From assembly GCA_029721435.1 (NCBI GenBank), contig CM056573.1, forward strand, positions 153,223,947-153,287,946: a stretch of DNA of 64,000 bases, written 5' to 3'. A model generated the notes under the pieces. It saw nothing but the letters and a program-made list of their open reading frames with translations, did not search any database and was not told where the DNA came from. This stretch comes from Gymnothorax reevesii (lineage: Eukaryota; Chordata; Actinopteri; Anguilliformes; Muraenidae). This document shows, piece after piece, positions 1-10,522 of this stretch (the stretch's first letter is position 1; every line of letters starts with the position of its first letter). A program made the position numbers and the translations under genes.

Positions 1-380
1 CCGCAAAGAAAGATCCAAACAACACGCAAACCTCATAAACCGTGACAGGAATAATCTGTAATTACTTCTGTTTTTTAGAATGTTTATATTGTATTTAAAA
101 TATTTATATTTATTTATTATATTTGTTCATATTGTATTTCTAAATGGTTTTTTGCCACTTATCTAACTGTTGTTGCTTTTTTCTGGTTTTTATAACTGTC
201 TGTGAGAGTTTGTGATATTACAATACAGAAAATCTGTAAGACTGTAAAGTTATGTGTAGTTTCTGCCTCAGTGTATGAATAGATAGTAGAATCTGCTGTT
301 CGGGGCAGCAAAAAAAATCTTGCCTGGGGCAACTAATTGGTTAAGGCTGGCTCTGCATTTGGACAGCATGTAATATTTAC

Positions 381-524
381 CTGGAGGGTATTGACTGTTG
401 CAGAGGTTGGTATCACAGCACTTGGTGCTAACAGTTGTGTTGTAGGTTCCAAAGTTCGCAGATCCATTGAGACATCGCGTTGGTTCCGCACATATCGCCA
501 GATTAGCCGTGATCTGACTTTGCC
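381..524 (-). CDS. Ly6/uPAR (LU) domain exon, C-terminal half of the domain
   Basis: LU domains are small three-finger folds held by disulphides, found in secreted or GPI-anchored surface proteins. Read on the minus strand, the exon gives the C-terminal signature: cysteines at ICAEPTRC, then TKCCDTNLCN, the CC-xx-D/N-x-x-CN end typical of the family. The acceptor is a pyrimidine tract ending CTTTAG and the donor is CCAG|GTAAAT. Both junctions are phase 1, as in tandem LU-domain genes, and 144 bp is an ordinary length. It joins in frame to the exon at 26136-26255. No stop follows the CN before the donor, so more coding sequence (a GPI tail or a second LU domain) should lie left of the window. 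The exact gene is not identifiable; uPAR-like or PLA2-inhibitor-like fish proteins are the nearest types. The exon call is firm, the transcript is inferred. Confidence 0.8.
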
Positions 525-1479
525 CTAAAGAGCAAAAGATGGATAGATCAAGAAAGATCAAAAATAAAAATCAATGTTCGCTGAGACAGTTGGTATGAGT
601 GTCAAATATAAAAAGTCAAATAAAAGTCAGATCTCAATCTGAAGAAAAATATATGGTATTACTAAACTACAAATACTATAAACTACAAGCATAAATTATA
701 AATGATATTCATTAGAAAAGCAAGTTTTGTAACCAGCTTTAGTTTCGACCAGGTTAGTACGGAAACAGCTGTTGACAATATAAATCAACAGAAAGATATA
801 TGGATAGTTGGAAAGGATAGAAAGATAACTGGGAATGGAAAAACAGCAGACAACAGAGGAGAGGAGGGTAGTCAATGTATTGCATAACAGACATCAGTTA
901 TACCTACTTATAAAATTTTTTTGAATACTTGATTCCACTTGGTCAATTACAGCAGTCTATGGTTTGTTGTTTCTGAAGAGCAGATTGCTGTCATGATAAA
1001 CAGACCGTTACTAAGGGTGAGATTCATCTCCATCCGTACAATGTAACGGACATTTTTTTTTCATATGAAGTCATAAAAATAATTTTTAAATCAATGTTTT
1101 GTGTCAGAGTATTCATTTATTAAATAATGTGCCGCGTGCATTGGGATCGTGCATCACCTTGTCGAGGTTAATTTTGCAATAATTAATAGCTTTCTGTACA
1201 TCATCCTTTACAAGGTGAACAGGAGCGAAAAAGAAGAGTAGAAGACCAATACCTTGCAAGGAAGAAGAGAGAAGAGACTGAAGAGGAATTTAAATATTGA
1301 TGTATTGTAAAATAGATCTATACATGAAGTTTGGCATTGGAAGCATATCAGCTGTAAGAGATGATTTGTTTACTAAAAAACACAGCAACAATTACAACAA
1401 CAAAATGAATAACAGTAATAACCAGAAACCGCAGGCGGTTACTCGGCTTCCAAGCCCATTAGCTGTTCCAGATTTCAGT
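525..1479. other. Unassigned intronic sequence
   Basis: AT-rich sequence in the presumed second intron of the Ly6-like gene. I see no coding signature, terminal repeats or tandem repeats that I can name. Confidence 0.5.
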
Positions 1480-1586
1480 CTATGCATTCAAATCAGAATT
1501 CAGTGTAAGCAGTCATCAAAAAGTGCAAAGTTTTCATGTGGTCTCCCTCAGGAACAGTTGCTTCTTTTGCTTTCCTGTGAAAAGAC
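1480..1586 (+). pseudogene. DDE transposase relic, upstream piece (IS4EU/Harbinger-like)
   Basis: One frame reads GLPQEQLLLLLSCEKTR. This resembles the 'RTGLP-E--LFG/LFSC' segment before the catalytic core in eukaryotic DDE_Tnp_4-type transposases. The frame ends where a MITE begins. The downstream part of a protein of this kind resumes at 6351 after the MITE and a Tc1. I infer that the two pieces were one gene. The match is from memory of the family and short, so confidence is moderate. Confidence 0.4.
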
Positions 1587-1745
1587 CAGGGGCCGGTTCC
1601 ACAAAGTAGGATAGCTGAGTTTGCCAGATATTTGCTCAATGTAAAACCCGGAACAGTCCATGTTCCAGATTGTAGAGGAGTCCAGGTTTTACTCGGTGCA
1701 GTTATCTAGCAAACTGAGTAATCGTGCTTTGTGGACCAGACCCCA
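1586..1745. mobile_element. Hairpin MITE with ~42-bp terminal inverted repeats
   Basis: The left end GGGGCCGGTTCCACAAAG and the reverse complement of the right end (GGGGTCTGGTCCACAAAG) match. The match continues through GCTGAGTTTGCCAGATA versus ACTCAGTTTGCTAGATA. It is about 160 bp long with no coding capacity. It interrupts the DDE transposase relic. I could not fix a target-site duplication, so the superfamily is left open. Confidence 0.65.
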
Positions 1746-2204
1746 GCTAAGGATCTAATAACCCAAAACCAGATAAGTGGGCACGTTGTGTAAATCGTAA
1801 ATAAAAGCAGAATACAATGATTTGCAAATCCTTTTCAACCTATATTCAATTGAATACACTGCAAAGACAAGTTACTTAATGTTCGAACAGGTAAACTTTG
1901 TAATTTTTTGCAAATATTAGCTCATTTGGAATTTGATGCCTGCAACATGCTTCAAAAAAGCTGGCACAAGTGGCAAAAAAGACTGAGAGAGTTGAGGAAT
2001 GCTCATCGAACACTTAGGGCCGGATCTACTAAGATCCCAATTTGCGTGTTCTAATTTGCGCGTGCAATCTAGAATTTTGCGTGTGGGGCTGAACCGCGGT
2101 TTGCAGGTGATTTACTAAGAGTGATTGCGCAAATGGCAACAGGTGCAAACGTGTTGGACACACCCTATTTGAATGAGGGCTTTGCGTGTTTCATGGTTTG
2201 CAGC

Positions 2205-3181
2205 ATGGAGAGTTTGGAGAGAAGAAAGCGCAAAATGAAATTCGACCCTATGGAATTAGAGGTGTTGGTAGATGAAGCCAATAAACACGTGAATGAGCTA
2301 CAGCAAAGAAATCTGACTGTCGCACAAAGTAACGCCATATGGGCGGAAATCTGTGAAAAAGTAAATGCTGTGGGTAAAACGATGCGAACAGTGAATTAAG
2401 TGAAAAGACGATATCAAGATATCCGAAGACGAACAAAAGAAAAATTGGCGTATAATAAAACATCTGCAAAGAAAACAGGTGGGGGCACAGTGGATGAGAT
2501 GCCTCTGACCAGCATTGAGGAGCAGGTGCAGTTAACGTTCTGCGAGACGCAAGTCACTGGAATTGCCGGGTATGACACACTGGACCAAACAGCAGAACAA
2601 GGTAGGCGCACAATAATACTGTATAAACACACTTTTTCTGAAAAGATATTTATTTAGTAGGTAAAAAATGAATGTACCTCCTGTGGTTACATTTTGCTGT
2701 CCTTAAACTCAAATCCCAAACAATAAACATTCCTTTTTTACATGTAGAATCTTCAGCAGAAGTCCAGCCATCCACCTCAAATCCCCCCAGAGCAGCCGCC
2801 ACCCCTGCAGAGCCTCGAAAGGGTCCCGAGGACATTGATCTGGAGTTGCTGGAGGAACAAAAGAAACAGTCTGCAGCCATTCAGACAATTGCACGGGAGA
2901 TGCGAGCGGCGTCATCGTTGGCACGGGCGGCAAGGCGCGATACTCAGGCCATTGCCACGCACTGCAGACAGATGGTCAGGGCAGTATCTGCCCTGACGAT
3001 GGCCGTCAATTCTGTGGCAAGAGGGCTACGGGAAGGGATGCAGGCAATGACTGCCCTCAATGCAGGTGGAGAAGCGGGCCGACCGAGTCCCACAGCGACA
3101 GCTAGGCAGCCGGGCACCGGAGAGGGAGGAGAGGTGCGCATGACAGGCAAGATCCACCTGCGTAAAAGGAAACACAAATGA
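2205..3181 (+). pseudogene. Harbinger Myb/SANT-like accessory protein, two exons, one nonsense codon
   Basis: In Harbinger elements this protein binds the termini and brings the transposase into the nucleus. I start at the ATG at 2205 (MESLERRKRKMKFDPMELE), which leads straight into a Myb/SANT-like domain (residues ~12-85). The first exon ends at 2601 (ACAAG|GTAGGC); the second starts at 2748 after TACATGTAG. Both are phase 1. The second exon codes for a Pro/Ala-rich linker, a helical heptad-like region rich in Ala, Arg and Gln, and a basic tail KIHLRKRKHK. A TAA near 2398 breaks the domain where the family has an acidic residue (GAA to TAA fits), and the frame stays open after it. Apart from this stop the gene looks intact. 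Confidence 0.75.
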
Positions 3182-3567
3182 AACATTCAACTATCACGTT
3201 AAAGTTGTCTTTTATTGGTTGTGAATATTTTTTTTTGTATAAAATTGGCTATATGATGAAGAACTGTTTTTTCATTTTTTTCCACCATAAATGTTAAGAC
3301 TATAGCCTAATACATTTTCTGACTGAAACAATGTGTCTTTAATATGATTTTGCGAGACTTAACATACTTAGACGTGAATGAGTATTTCGTTTGATAATGT
3401 TTGGAATTCAGAAAGTGATTTCAGTCTTTTTTTCAATAAATGTTGATTTGCTTAACTTTGCAATGTTTTGCAGTTTGTTGGGTCACACTAGCCAGAGGGA
3501 ACGGCATTGTATTGCAATCTTCAACGCATTATTGAATGAAAATAGAAAAATGCACATACCAAACAGC

Positions 3568-4669
3568 TCACAAGAAGTGACTTCGAATGAGATTGCTGCG
3601 TGTCTGCATCCCTGCAGCATTGGGTTGTTGCTCCATACAGGGGGGCAGGTTGGCGTTCTCCTCCGGCATGGCCTCATGCTCCAGCCCGTGTTGCTTGGCG
3701 ATGTTATGTAGCATGCAGCAGGTCACTACAATCTGGGCCACTTTTTCTGGCCTGTACAGCAGTGCTCCAGCAGTGCGATCCAAACAACGGAACCTGCTCT
3801 TCAGGATTCCGAAGGTGCGCTCCACAATATTCCGTGTACGGATATGGGCCTCGTTGTATCTTATTTCTCCGGCAGTGGTCGGGTTGAGAACAGGTGTCAG
3901 GAGGAAGGGGTGTAGGGGGTATGCACTGTCACCTTAAAAAACATACGAATCAATGTGAAACATGCTCTTGTTTTTAATGAAATAAATTTCGCTGACAAGC
4001 CAGGCATCTCCAAACTCGCCATCTCGCAACTTGGAAAACAGAGAACTGTTTCTCAGAATAAAAGAATCATGTACTGACCCGGGATATTTTGCCACAACGT
4101 TGGAAATGATGCCTTTGGCATCACAAACACACTGCACATTCAATGAATGCGTGTGTTTGCGATTTCTGTGCACGTGCTCAGTGTCTGCGGGGGGCACAAG
4201 CTGCACATGAGTGCAGTCAATCGCCCCTATAACTCTAGGAAATCCAGCTACTGCAAAAAAACCTTGTTTGGTCTCATTCAATAAGTGCCGAGTGCGTGGA
4301 AACCTAATGAACTTGGCCATCTGGCGCGACATGGCATTTAGGACTTCAGACAGCACATCTGAAAAACGGGATTGGGAGATCCCAGCTGTAATAGCTACCG
4401 TACGCTGATATGACCCAGATGCAAAAAAATGCAAACTTGCAGGGAGTTTTGTCATTGCAGGTATTGCGTGACTCCTTCTCGTGGCGGCTCCAAATCCTCT
4501 CTGAGTTCCTCCAACAGCTCCAAAATGGCAGTGCTGGATAGGCGATATGTTTTAATGATTTTTTTTCCTCGTTCATTCCAAAAACGTATACACGAGGGTG
4601 AAAAATGCGTTCTCTGCGTCTCCTTTCATGATTTCGATGTCTCTTTCTTGCGACAATAACTGTAGCCAT
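3568..4669 (-). pseudogene. Harbinger DDE transposase (HARBI1-like), broken
   Basis: The protein starts MATVIVARKRHRNHERRRRE, a basic N-terminus. It carries the superfamily 4 DDE nuclease: first Asp in GAIDCTHV, second in GSVHDSFI, Glu in ERTFGILKSRF, and between them GDSAYPLHPF. A putative intron separates GDAWL from GDSAYPL (3' site TTTTTTAAG); the 5' site CTTGTCAGC is off-consensus. A run of eight A's near 4560 coincides with a frameshift, and the frame is disrupted again near 4450. The C-terminus ends IRSHFL. It faces the Myb-like gene convergently. The frameshifts mean no full protein from this copy. Confidence 0.8.
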
Positions 4670-5113
4670 GTGTGCGCAATTACGCATACAAACCGTTTGC
4701 TCCTCCTTTTGACACGTGTTAAAATATAGATGCAGATTTTAAAAGCAAAATTTCTTTCAGGTTTGATAAATCAATTTGCGCGTGCTAAATTAATATATTT
4801 ACATTTCTCCTCCCAACACAGGCACAATTGCGTGTAAACGCCCCATATTGCATATTCATTGTGGCAGACGTACTAACTGGACGCAGACGTGCTATTTTGC
4901 ACCTTTGAAAGAGGCAACCCTTACTGTGAGCTGTTAGTAAATCAGTTTGTACATTTTTTGAGTTTGCACACGTTTTTATACACGCAAAGCTTTTGTAGAT
5001 CCGGCCCTTATTTGGAACATCCCACAGGTGAACGGGCTAATTGGGAACAGGTGGGAGCCATGATTGGGTATAAAAGCAGCTTCCCTGAAATGCTCAGTCA
5101 TTCACAAACAAGA

Positions 5114-6121
5114 ATGGGGCGAGGGTCACCACTTAGTGAACAAATGCGTGAGCTGATTGTCAAACAGTTTAAAAACAACATTCCTCAACGAGCTATTGCA
5201 AGAAATTTAGGGATTTCATCATCTACGGTCCGTAATATCGTCAAAAGGTTCAGAGAATCTGGAGAAATCACTGCACGTAAGCAACAAGGCCGAAAACCAA
5301 CATTGAATGCCCGTGACCTTTGATCCCTCAGGCGGTACTGTATCAAAAACCGACATCAGTGTATAAAGGACATCACCACATGGGCTCAGGAACACTTCAG
5401 AAAACCACTGTCAGTAACTACAGTTCGTCGCTACATCTGCAAGTGCAAGTTAAAACTCCACAATGCAAAGCAAAAGCCATTTATCAACTGCACCCAGAAA
5501 CGCCGTCAGCTTCGCTGGGCCCAAGTTCATCTAAGATGGATGGACTGATGCAAAGTGGAAAAGTGTTCTGTGGTCTGACGAGTCCACATTTCAAATTGTT
5601 TTTGGAAACTGTGGACGTCGTGTCCTCCGGACCAAAGAGGAAAAGAACCATCCGGACTGTTATAGGCGCAAAGTTCAAAAGCCAGCATCTGTGATGGTAT
5701 GGGGGTGTATTAGTGCCCAGGCATGAGCAACTTACACATATGTGAAGGCACCATTAATGCTGAAAGGTACATACAGGTTTTGGAGCAACATATGTTGCCA
5801 TCCAAGCAATGTCTTTTTCGTGGACGCCCCTGCTTATTTCAGCAAGACAATGCCAAGCCACATTCTGCACGTGTTACAACAGCATGGCTCCGTAGTAAAA
5901 GAGTGCGGGTATAGACTGGCCTGCCTGTTGTCCAGACCTGTCTCCCATTGAAAATGTGTGGCGCATTATGAAGCGTAAAATACGACAACGGAGACCCCGG
6001 ACTGTTGAGCAACTTAAGCTGTACATCAAGCAAGAATGGGAAAGAGTTCCACCTGAAAAAAATTGGTCTCCTCAGTTCACAGAGTGTCGGTAAAAGGAAA
6101 GGCGATGTAACAAAGTGGTAA
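5114..6121 (+). pseudogene. Tc1 transposase, multiply broken
   Basis: The gene begins MGRGSPLSEQMRELIVKQF, and the paired HTH region (RAIARNLGISSSTVRNIVKRF) is intact for 69 codons. It then meets TGA in LNARDL-stop-SLRR, where the family has CGA-Arg: a CpG transition. Further stops and frameshifts follow. The catalytic triad can still be seen in pieces: Asp in the WSDEST segment near 5575, Asp in FQQDNAKPHSA near 5845, and Glu in SPIENVWRIMK near 5945. The last codons read VKRKGDVTKW before TAA. The length (~335 codons) is normal for DD34E transposases. The copy is dead but alignable throughout. Confidence 0.85.
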
Positions 6122-6350
6122 AAAGGCCCCTGTGCCAACTTTTTTGCAATGTATTGCTACCTTTAAATTCTAAGTAAATGATTATTTGCAAAAAAAAAAA
6201 AAGAAGTTTCTCAGTATGAACATCAAACATCTTGTCTTTATTGTCTATATTCAATTGAATATAAGTTGAAAAGGATTTGCAAATTATTGTATTCTGTTTT
6301 TATCTACGATTTACATAACGTGCCAACTTCACTGGTTTTGGGTTTTGTAT

Positions 6351-6990
6351 TAAATAAGAGTGAAGATGATGAACTTCAGAAGAAAATTCAAAAAACCAAA
6401 TGATTTGAAGTTCATGACTGTCGTGCTTCCTGATGGCTATGTCTTGGATTCCGTGTTCCGTATTATGGAAGTGAAATTGTATAGTATACTATATATAGTA
6501 TTTGCCAGTATATCAAAGCACATTTGTATGACACACTGGACCATCTGAAATCCTGAATGGAAGAGCATGACAATGTGATTGTCGACAGAGGCTTCAGGGA
6601 TGTTGTGTCTGTTATTAAGTCCCATGCTTATGATGGACCTAAGCCATCTGTGCTAAGAGGCAACACACAGCATGACACTAAAAAGGCCAATGCTGATCGC
6701 GTCTGCACGAGAACCAGATGGGTGGTGGAGAGCTATCATGGGTGGCAAAAGCAATGGAAATTTTTCAAAGAGCGGTTAACCTCAAATCATTTCATTCCAG
6801 TCATTGGAACCTCAGTCTGAGGTACAACTGCTTGTCTCAATGCTGCTCGTGGAGCTATCTACCAACCTGATTCTTAGCGAAGAGCAGCAGATGTTGCGAT
6901 CCCATTGAGGATGAAGTCTCGGTTGACCAGGCCAAACTCCCTGGCAGATAGACCCAGGACAGCATTCGAATGGCGAGAGTCGTTTGGCAA
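6351..6990 (+). pseudogene. DDE transposase relic, downstream piece (IS4EU/Harbinger-like)
   Basis: Broken frames read DLKFMTVVLPDGYVLDSV, then HDNVIVDRGFRDVVSVIKSH, and later RVCTRTRWVVESYHGWQKQW and KFFKERLTSNHFIPVIG. The DRGFRD motif and the RWVVE segment are those of DDE_Tnp_4-type transposases, carrying the second Asp and the Glu. A stop follows GTSV, and alignable but shifted residues (LNAARGAIYQ) run on. This is the continuation of the piece that stops at 1586. The family name is tentative. Confidence 0.5.
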
Positions 6991-8159
6991 AAAATGAATG
7001 CTAGGGATATGGGTCATTCCATACTAAACTGTACAAATGGTGATGAAAATTAAAATACGCCTTTTCAAAAGTTTTTCATTGCAGTGGTGAAACCCCATCC
7101 ACGGGCATCACAAAGAAGCAAGCAAGAAGATAAACCAAGTGATCGCTTCATTTCAGTGACCCCGTAATGTACTAAGGTGGCAGGCGTTGTGGGTGTAACG
7201 AGGACACGAACCAGATATTAAATTCCTGAAATCAGATACATTTCAAAGTCAATTCTTTTGTATGATAAATGGCCTCAGTCTATCTGTAACATTTATGGAC
7301 AATTACGGCCAGTCAATGCTTTTCAAGTCTATTGTCCTCAATGTTTGTATTTCGTTCACCTGGCTTCAGTGCAAAGCATTGTTAAAATTTTGTATCTGGT
7401 TACCTGTTGCTCTAAATCACCAAAGGAATACATTATTTTATTAACAAGAAGTCATTTCAAAGAAAAATAATGAAATGTTAAATCAGGTGGCAAAGTAGGT
7501 AGCATTTTCTCATAGACTTCAGTAGCATTGAACTTCTTTCTGCAACCACTGACGTCGCCATCTGCTGGCCATTAAATATAATGTACATTTTTTAGATTTC
7601 CGCATCGGCCTCACTTTTTAGATCCGGGTGCTGTGTCCATCTTTTTATACAGTCTATGCACAGGACACAATTTTTTTGGAATTCCTTTTTTTACCAATTA
7701 TTACATCAATTTTACCATCAGAGAGAGTGTGCTATTTATGTTAATCAATAAAATGTTCACTAATTAAATAGAAATAACCTTAAATTAGTTGATGCAACCC
7801 ACCATTTTCCTCAGTACTTAAAGTCAGTACAAGTACTGCATAATGACGCAATATAACATTGCACTTTGACGAAATAATTTTTTTTAACCTAAAATAATAC
7901 TACAAAATAAAATTGTCTCTTTAAAGGAAGTGTAAGCTACAGTAAAAAGGCAGACAACAGCCATATTGACTTGTATTATTCTGAGTACCCCTTTTTAAAC
8001 ATTTATAATCTTATTGTACATATGTTGTGTATATATATGAATGTATGAGAACGGCAGTAATGACACTCAGTTTCCCCCACGAATCAACAGTTATCTGATT
8101 CCAATGCATCAGCTATATTTATTTTTTTGTTTTAAAGAACATGAACAAATTGACACAAA
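6991..8159. other. Unassigned AT-rich stretch
   Basis: I see no gene. Near 7545-7650 there is a sequence of a type common in fish repeats ('CCATCTTTTTATACAGTCTATG'), without definable ends. The rest is AT-rich and featureless to me. Confidence 0.4.
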
Positions 8160-8259
8160 GATCCATCCAGAGGCGTGTTTTCCATTAGGCAAACCTAGGC
8201 AATTGCCTATGGCCCCAACCAAATCTGCCTTTCATAGGGGCCCCCAAATCTGACCAGCC

Positions 8260-10500
8260 AAGCCACGGTATATAAATTTAAAAAAATATTAATTTGTAAC
8301 TGATTTTAAGTACCAAACTGTATTTCTATTAAAAAAAAAGATATATCTGCATATTATTGAATTATTGTCTTGTAAAACCCCACACAGCTCGACCAACGAC
8401 GGAGGAGCCAGGGGCGAAGGTTTACGCGTGTAGATCCAGCTGTTATGAGGCAATGGAACGTGTCAATTAAATCTTTTATGCCTGTGTCCCGCCTTGGACC
8501 CAGTTTGAGACTTACCTGAGGTGTTCTCAATAGTTCTCCGTTCGAAAACGGGGCTATGCCGAAATCACGGAATCATCTAACTTAATGTCGTGCTGCGAAT
8601 AATCCCAGGTGCACATTGGGACACCCGCAGCAACTGAAAACATCAGATTTATCAGTGATTTAAGCAAACTAAGCATAACGATTACAATGTTACTCTCGCT
8701 TCAAATCTGACTCCATAATACATTTAAAATACAAGATGTAGTTATATCCTTGTTTAAATATCTGACTCCAAATTAGAATTATAATTGATAATTTAGGGAA
8801 CACCTGCGTGGACTTCGGGGAGGTTATCCCCGGACTCATAAATGCAAGCCTGCGTCACTAAAATATATACCCCCGGGTTTTTAGTACTATTTCGGTTGCT
8901 TAGGTTCGTCGGTAATACCAGAGGATTAAAAGTCAGTCAGCACTATAACAGCATCTTTTGGCTTGAATTATAGCGAACCCAGATTCAATCCGCCCATGGA
9001 CTCTTTCATAGGAATTTTAAACAATAACCGACTTTTCGTCCATGGGTCTTCTTCAGGCTAAAACTCCCAGAGTCGGCAAACATGAAACCTTATGGTGGTA
9101 GATCCTGGCTGCCTATCTAACTTGATTAAAACCCATGCTCATCCTAAAGCCGCTGATCAGTCAGTCCTTAGTTGAGCATACCCCTAGGTCATCCGGCGTG
9201 ACGTAGCTTAAAAAGAAGGTACAAGAGTTATGAGCCACTCAAGTTTAAAGAAATAACAATAGTTTATTCACCAGGTAGGCAAGAGCTTAAATCGAACAAA
9301 TCAACATTACCCAATTACAAGTTACACACAGTTTAGAAAATGAGAGAAAAGTCATACCTGGTGAAAAGGCTACACACAAATGGTCGTGCAGAAGTCCAAA
9401 TTACGCAACCATTAAACGAAGAATATGCACGGACCAATGTATGGGAAGTCGGATACGATCTTCCCAGACTAGGTCGTCTCTCTCAGATTTAAGGTCGGTG
9501 GCGCCTTTGATCAGGCCGCACAGATGGCCCAAATCGGAATTTAGACTCCCCCCTCCGGAGGAAATAAGAAAACATTTATTATTCAAAGGAGATAATAAAA
9601 GTTCTTAGATCAGTGCCAGGACCCTTAGAGACCGACCTCAGGGAGGGGTCCCAAAGCGCTTCGGCAAAGGGGGAGAGATGAGTGTAAATACCTCAAGAGA
9701 TACCTCTGGTTAAGGACAAATCATTGCTGGGGAACAGAAACTATGTATTCTTGAAATATCGTGGATATGAAATACAACTCATTCAACTCCTTGAATTGAG
9801 CTGAAGAGATGCATACCAAACACGGTTACATACAGAATTATAATGATGTAATTATTATGAATTTCCTTCCCAACAGACCCATTCCCCATGAGATTCACAT
9901 CACTATTACCCCAGGTATAATACAGTAATTCAGTGATGATATGAGGGCAATTAAAACAGTGTAACAGTGGGTTTTGTGTAAATTGAAACTCTTAAATCAG
10001 AACAGTTACAGTGATGAATAAAAAGGTGCGGTGACAGTGTGACCAGAAGAGGTCACTATGGCACTAATAGGGCAGAGAGCACAGGTCACACCCTGCTGTG
10101 AGAGGAATTCCTTGCAGCAACCAAGCCATGCGCTCCCTTCCCCATGCTTAATGTGCTCAATCACCCATGTTGAAGTGTTTCGTTTCAGGCCCCTTTATCT
10201 CAGTGGTAGAATTGGGGGTGCATCTGTAGAGGATGTTTGGACCCTGATAACTTTTACTGCCCCACTGTTCCCAGCCATGCCTGACTGGAGATGAGGCCAG
10301 CTGAGGTGGAAGTATAGGTTTTTATGCCTTTATTATGCCACTATGTTAAGAACAGAGGGCAACAGGCACTGTCAATGTTATCTCCAGGCTTACAGTCTAA
10401 ATAGTATTTGTCCCAGTACACATACCCCCTTCGCTGCTGTGCATTGGACTACTCCATAATGGGATGACGTAGTAATATGCATCACGACGTGACTCAAACC
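8260..10500. other. Unassigned block in the 5' part of the hAT
   Basis: About 2.2 kb between the hAT left terminus and its transposase start. It is not AT-rich like its neighbours and has no long open frame. It may be hAT 5' sequence, a decayed LTR or another insertion; no terminal repeats could be fixed. Confidence 0.4.
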
Positions 10501-10522
10501 AAAGGGGGAACTGTATGTAAAC

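Larger units (their letters stand above)
2017..5007. mobile_element. PIF/Harbinger DNA transposon inserted in Tc1
   Basis: Terminal repeats GGGCCGGATCTACTAAG and GGGCCGGATCTACAAAAG are inverted and flanked on both sides by TTA, the superfamily's usual 3-bp target duplication. Removing the element rejoins the Tc1 5' untranslated sequence cleanly (AACAC-TTA-TTTGGAAC). It has the standard two convergent genes: a Myb/SANT-like DNA-binding protein on the plus strand and a DDE transposase on the minus strand, with about 390 bp of AT-rich sequence between them. Both genes are damaged. GC-rich stretches in the second exon of the Myb-like gene contrast with the AT-rich surroundings. Confidence 0.9.
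1761..6343 (+). mobile_element. Tc1/mariner transposon (copy A), split by a PIF/Harbinger
   Basis: The ends form long inverted repeats. The left end begins ACCCAAAACCAG and carries GGCACGTTGTGTAAATCG, then ATTTGCAAATCCTTTTCAAC; the right end is its complement and ends GGTTTTGGGT. The match runs for about 95 bp. A fish-type Tc1 transposase lies in the right part. Without the 2991-bp Harbinger insertion the element would be about 1.6 kb, normal for the family. It sits in the DDE transposase relic, next to the MITE. Confidence 0.85.
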
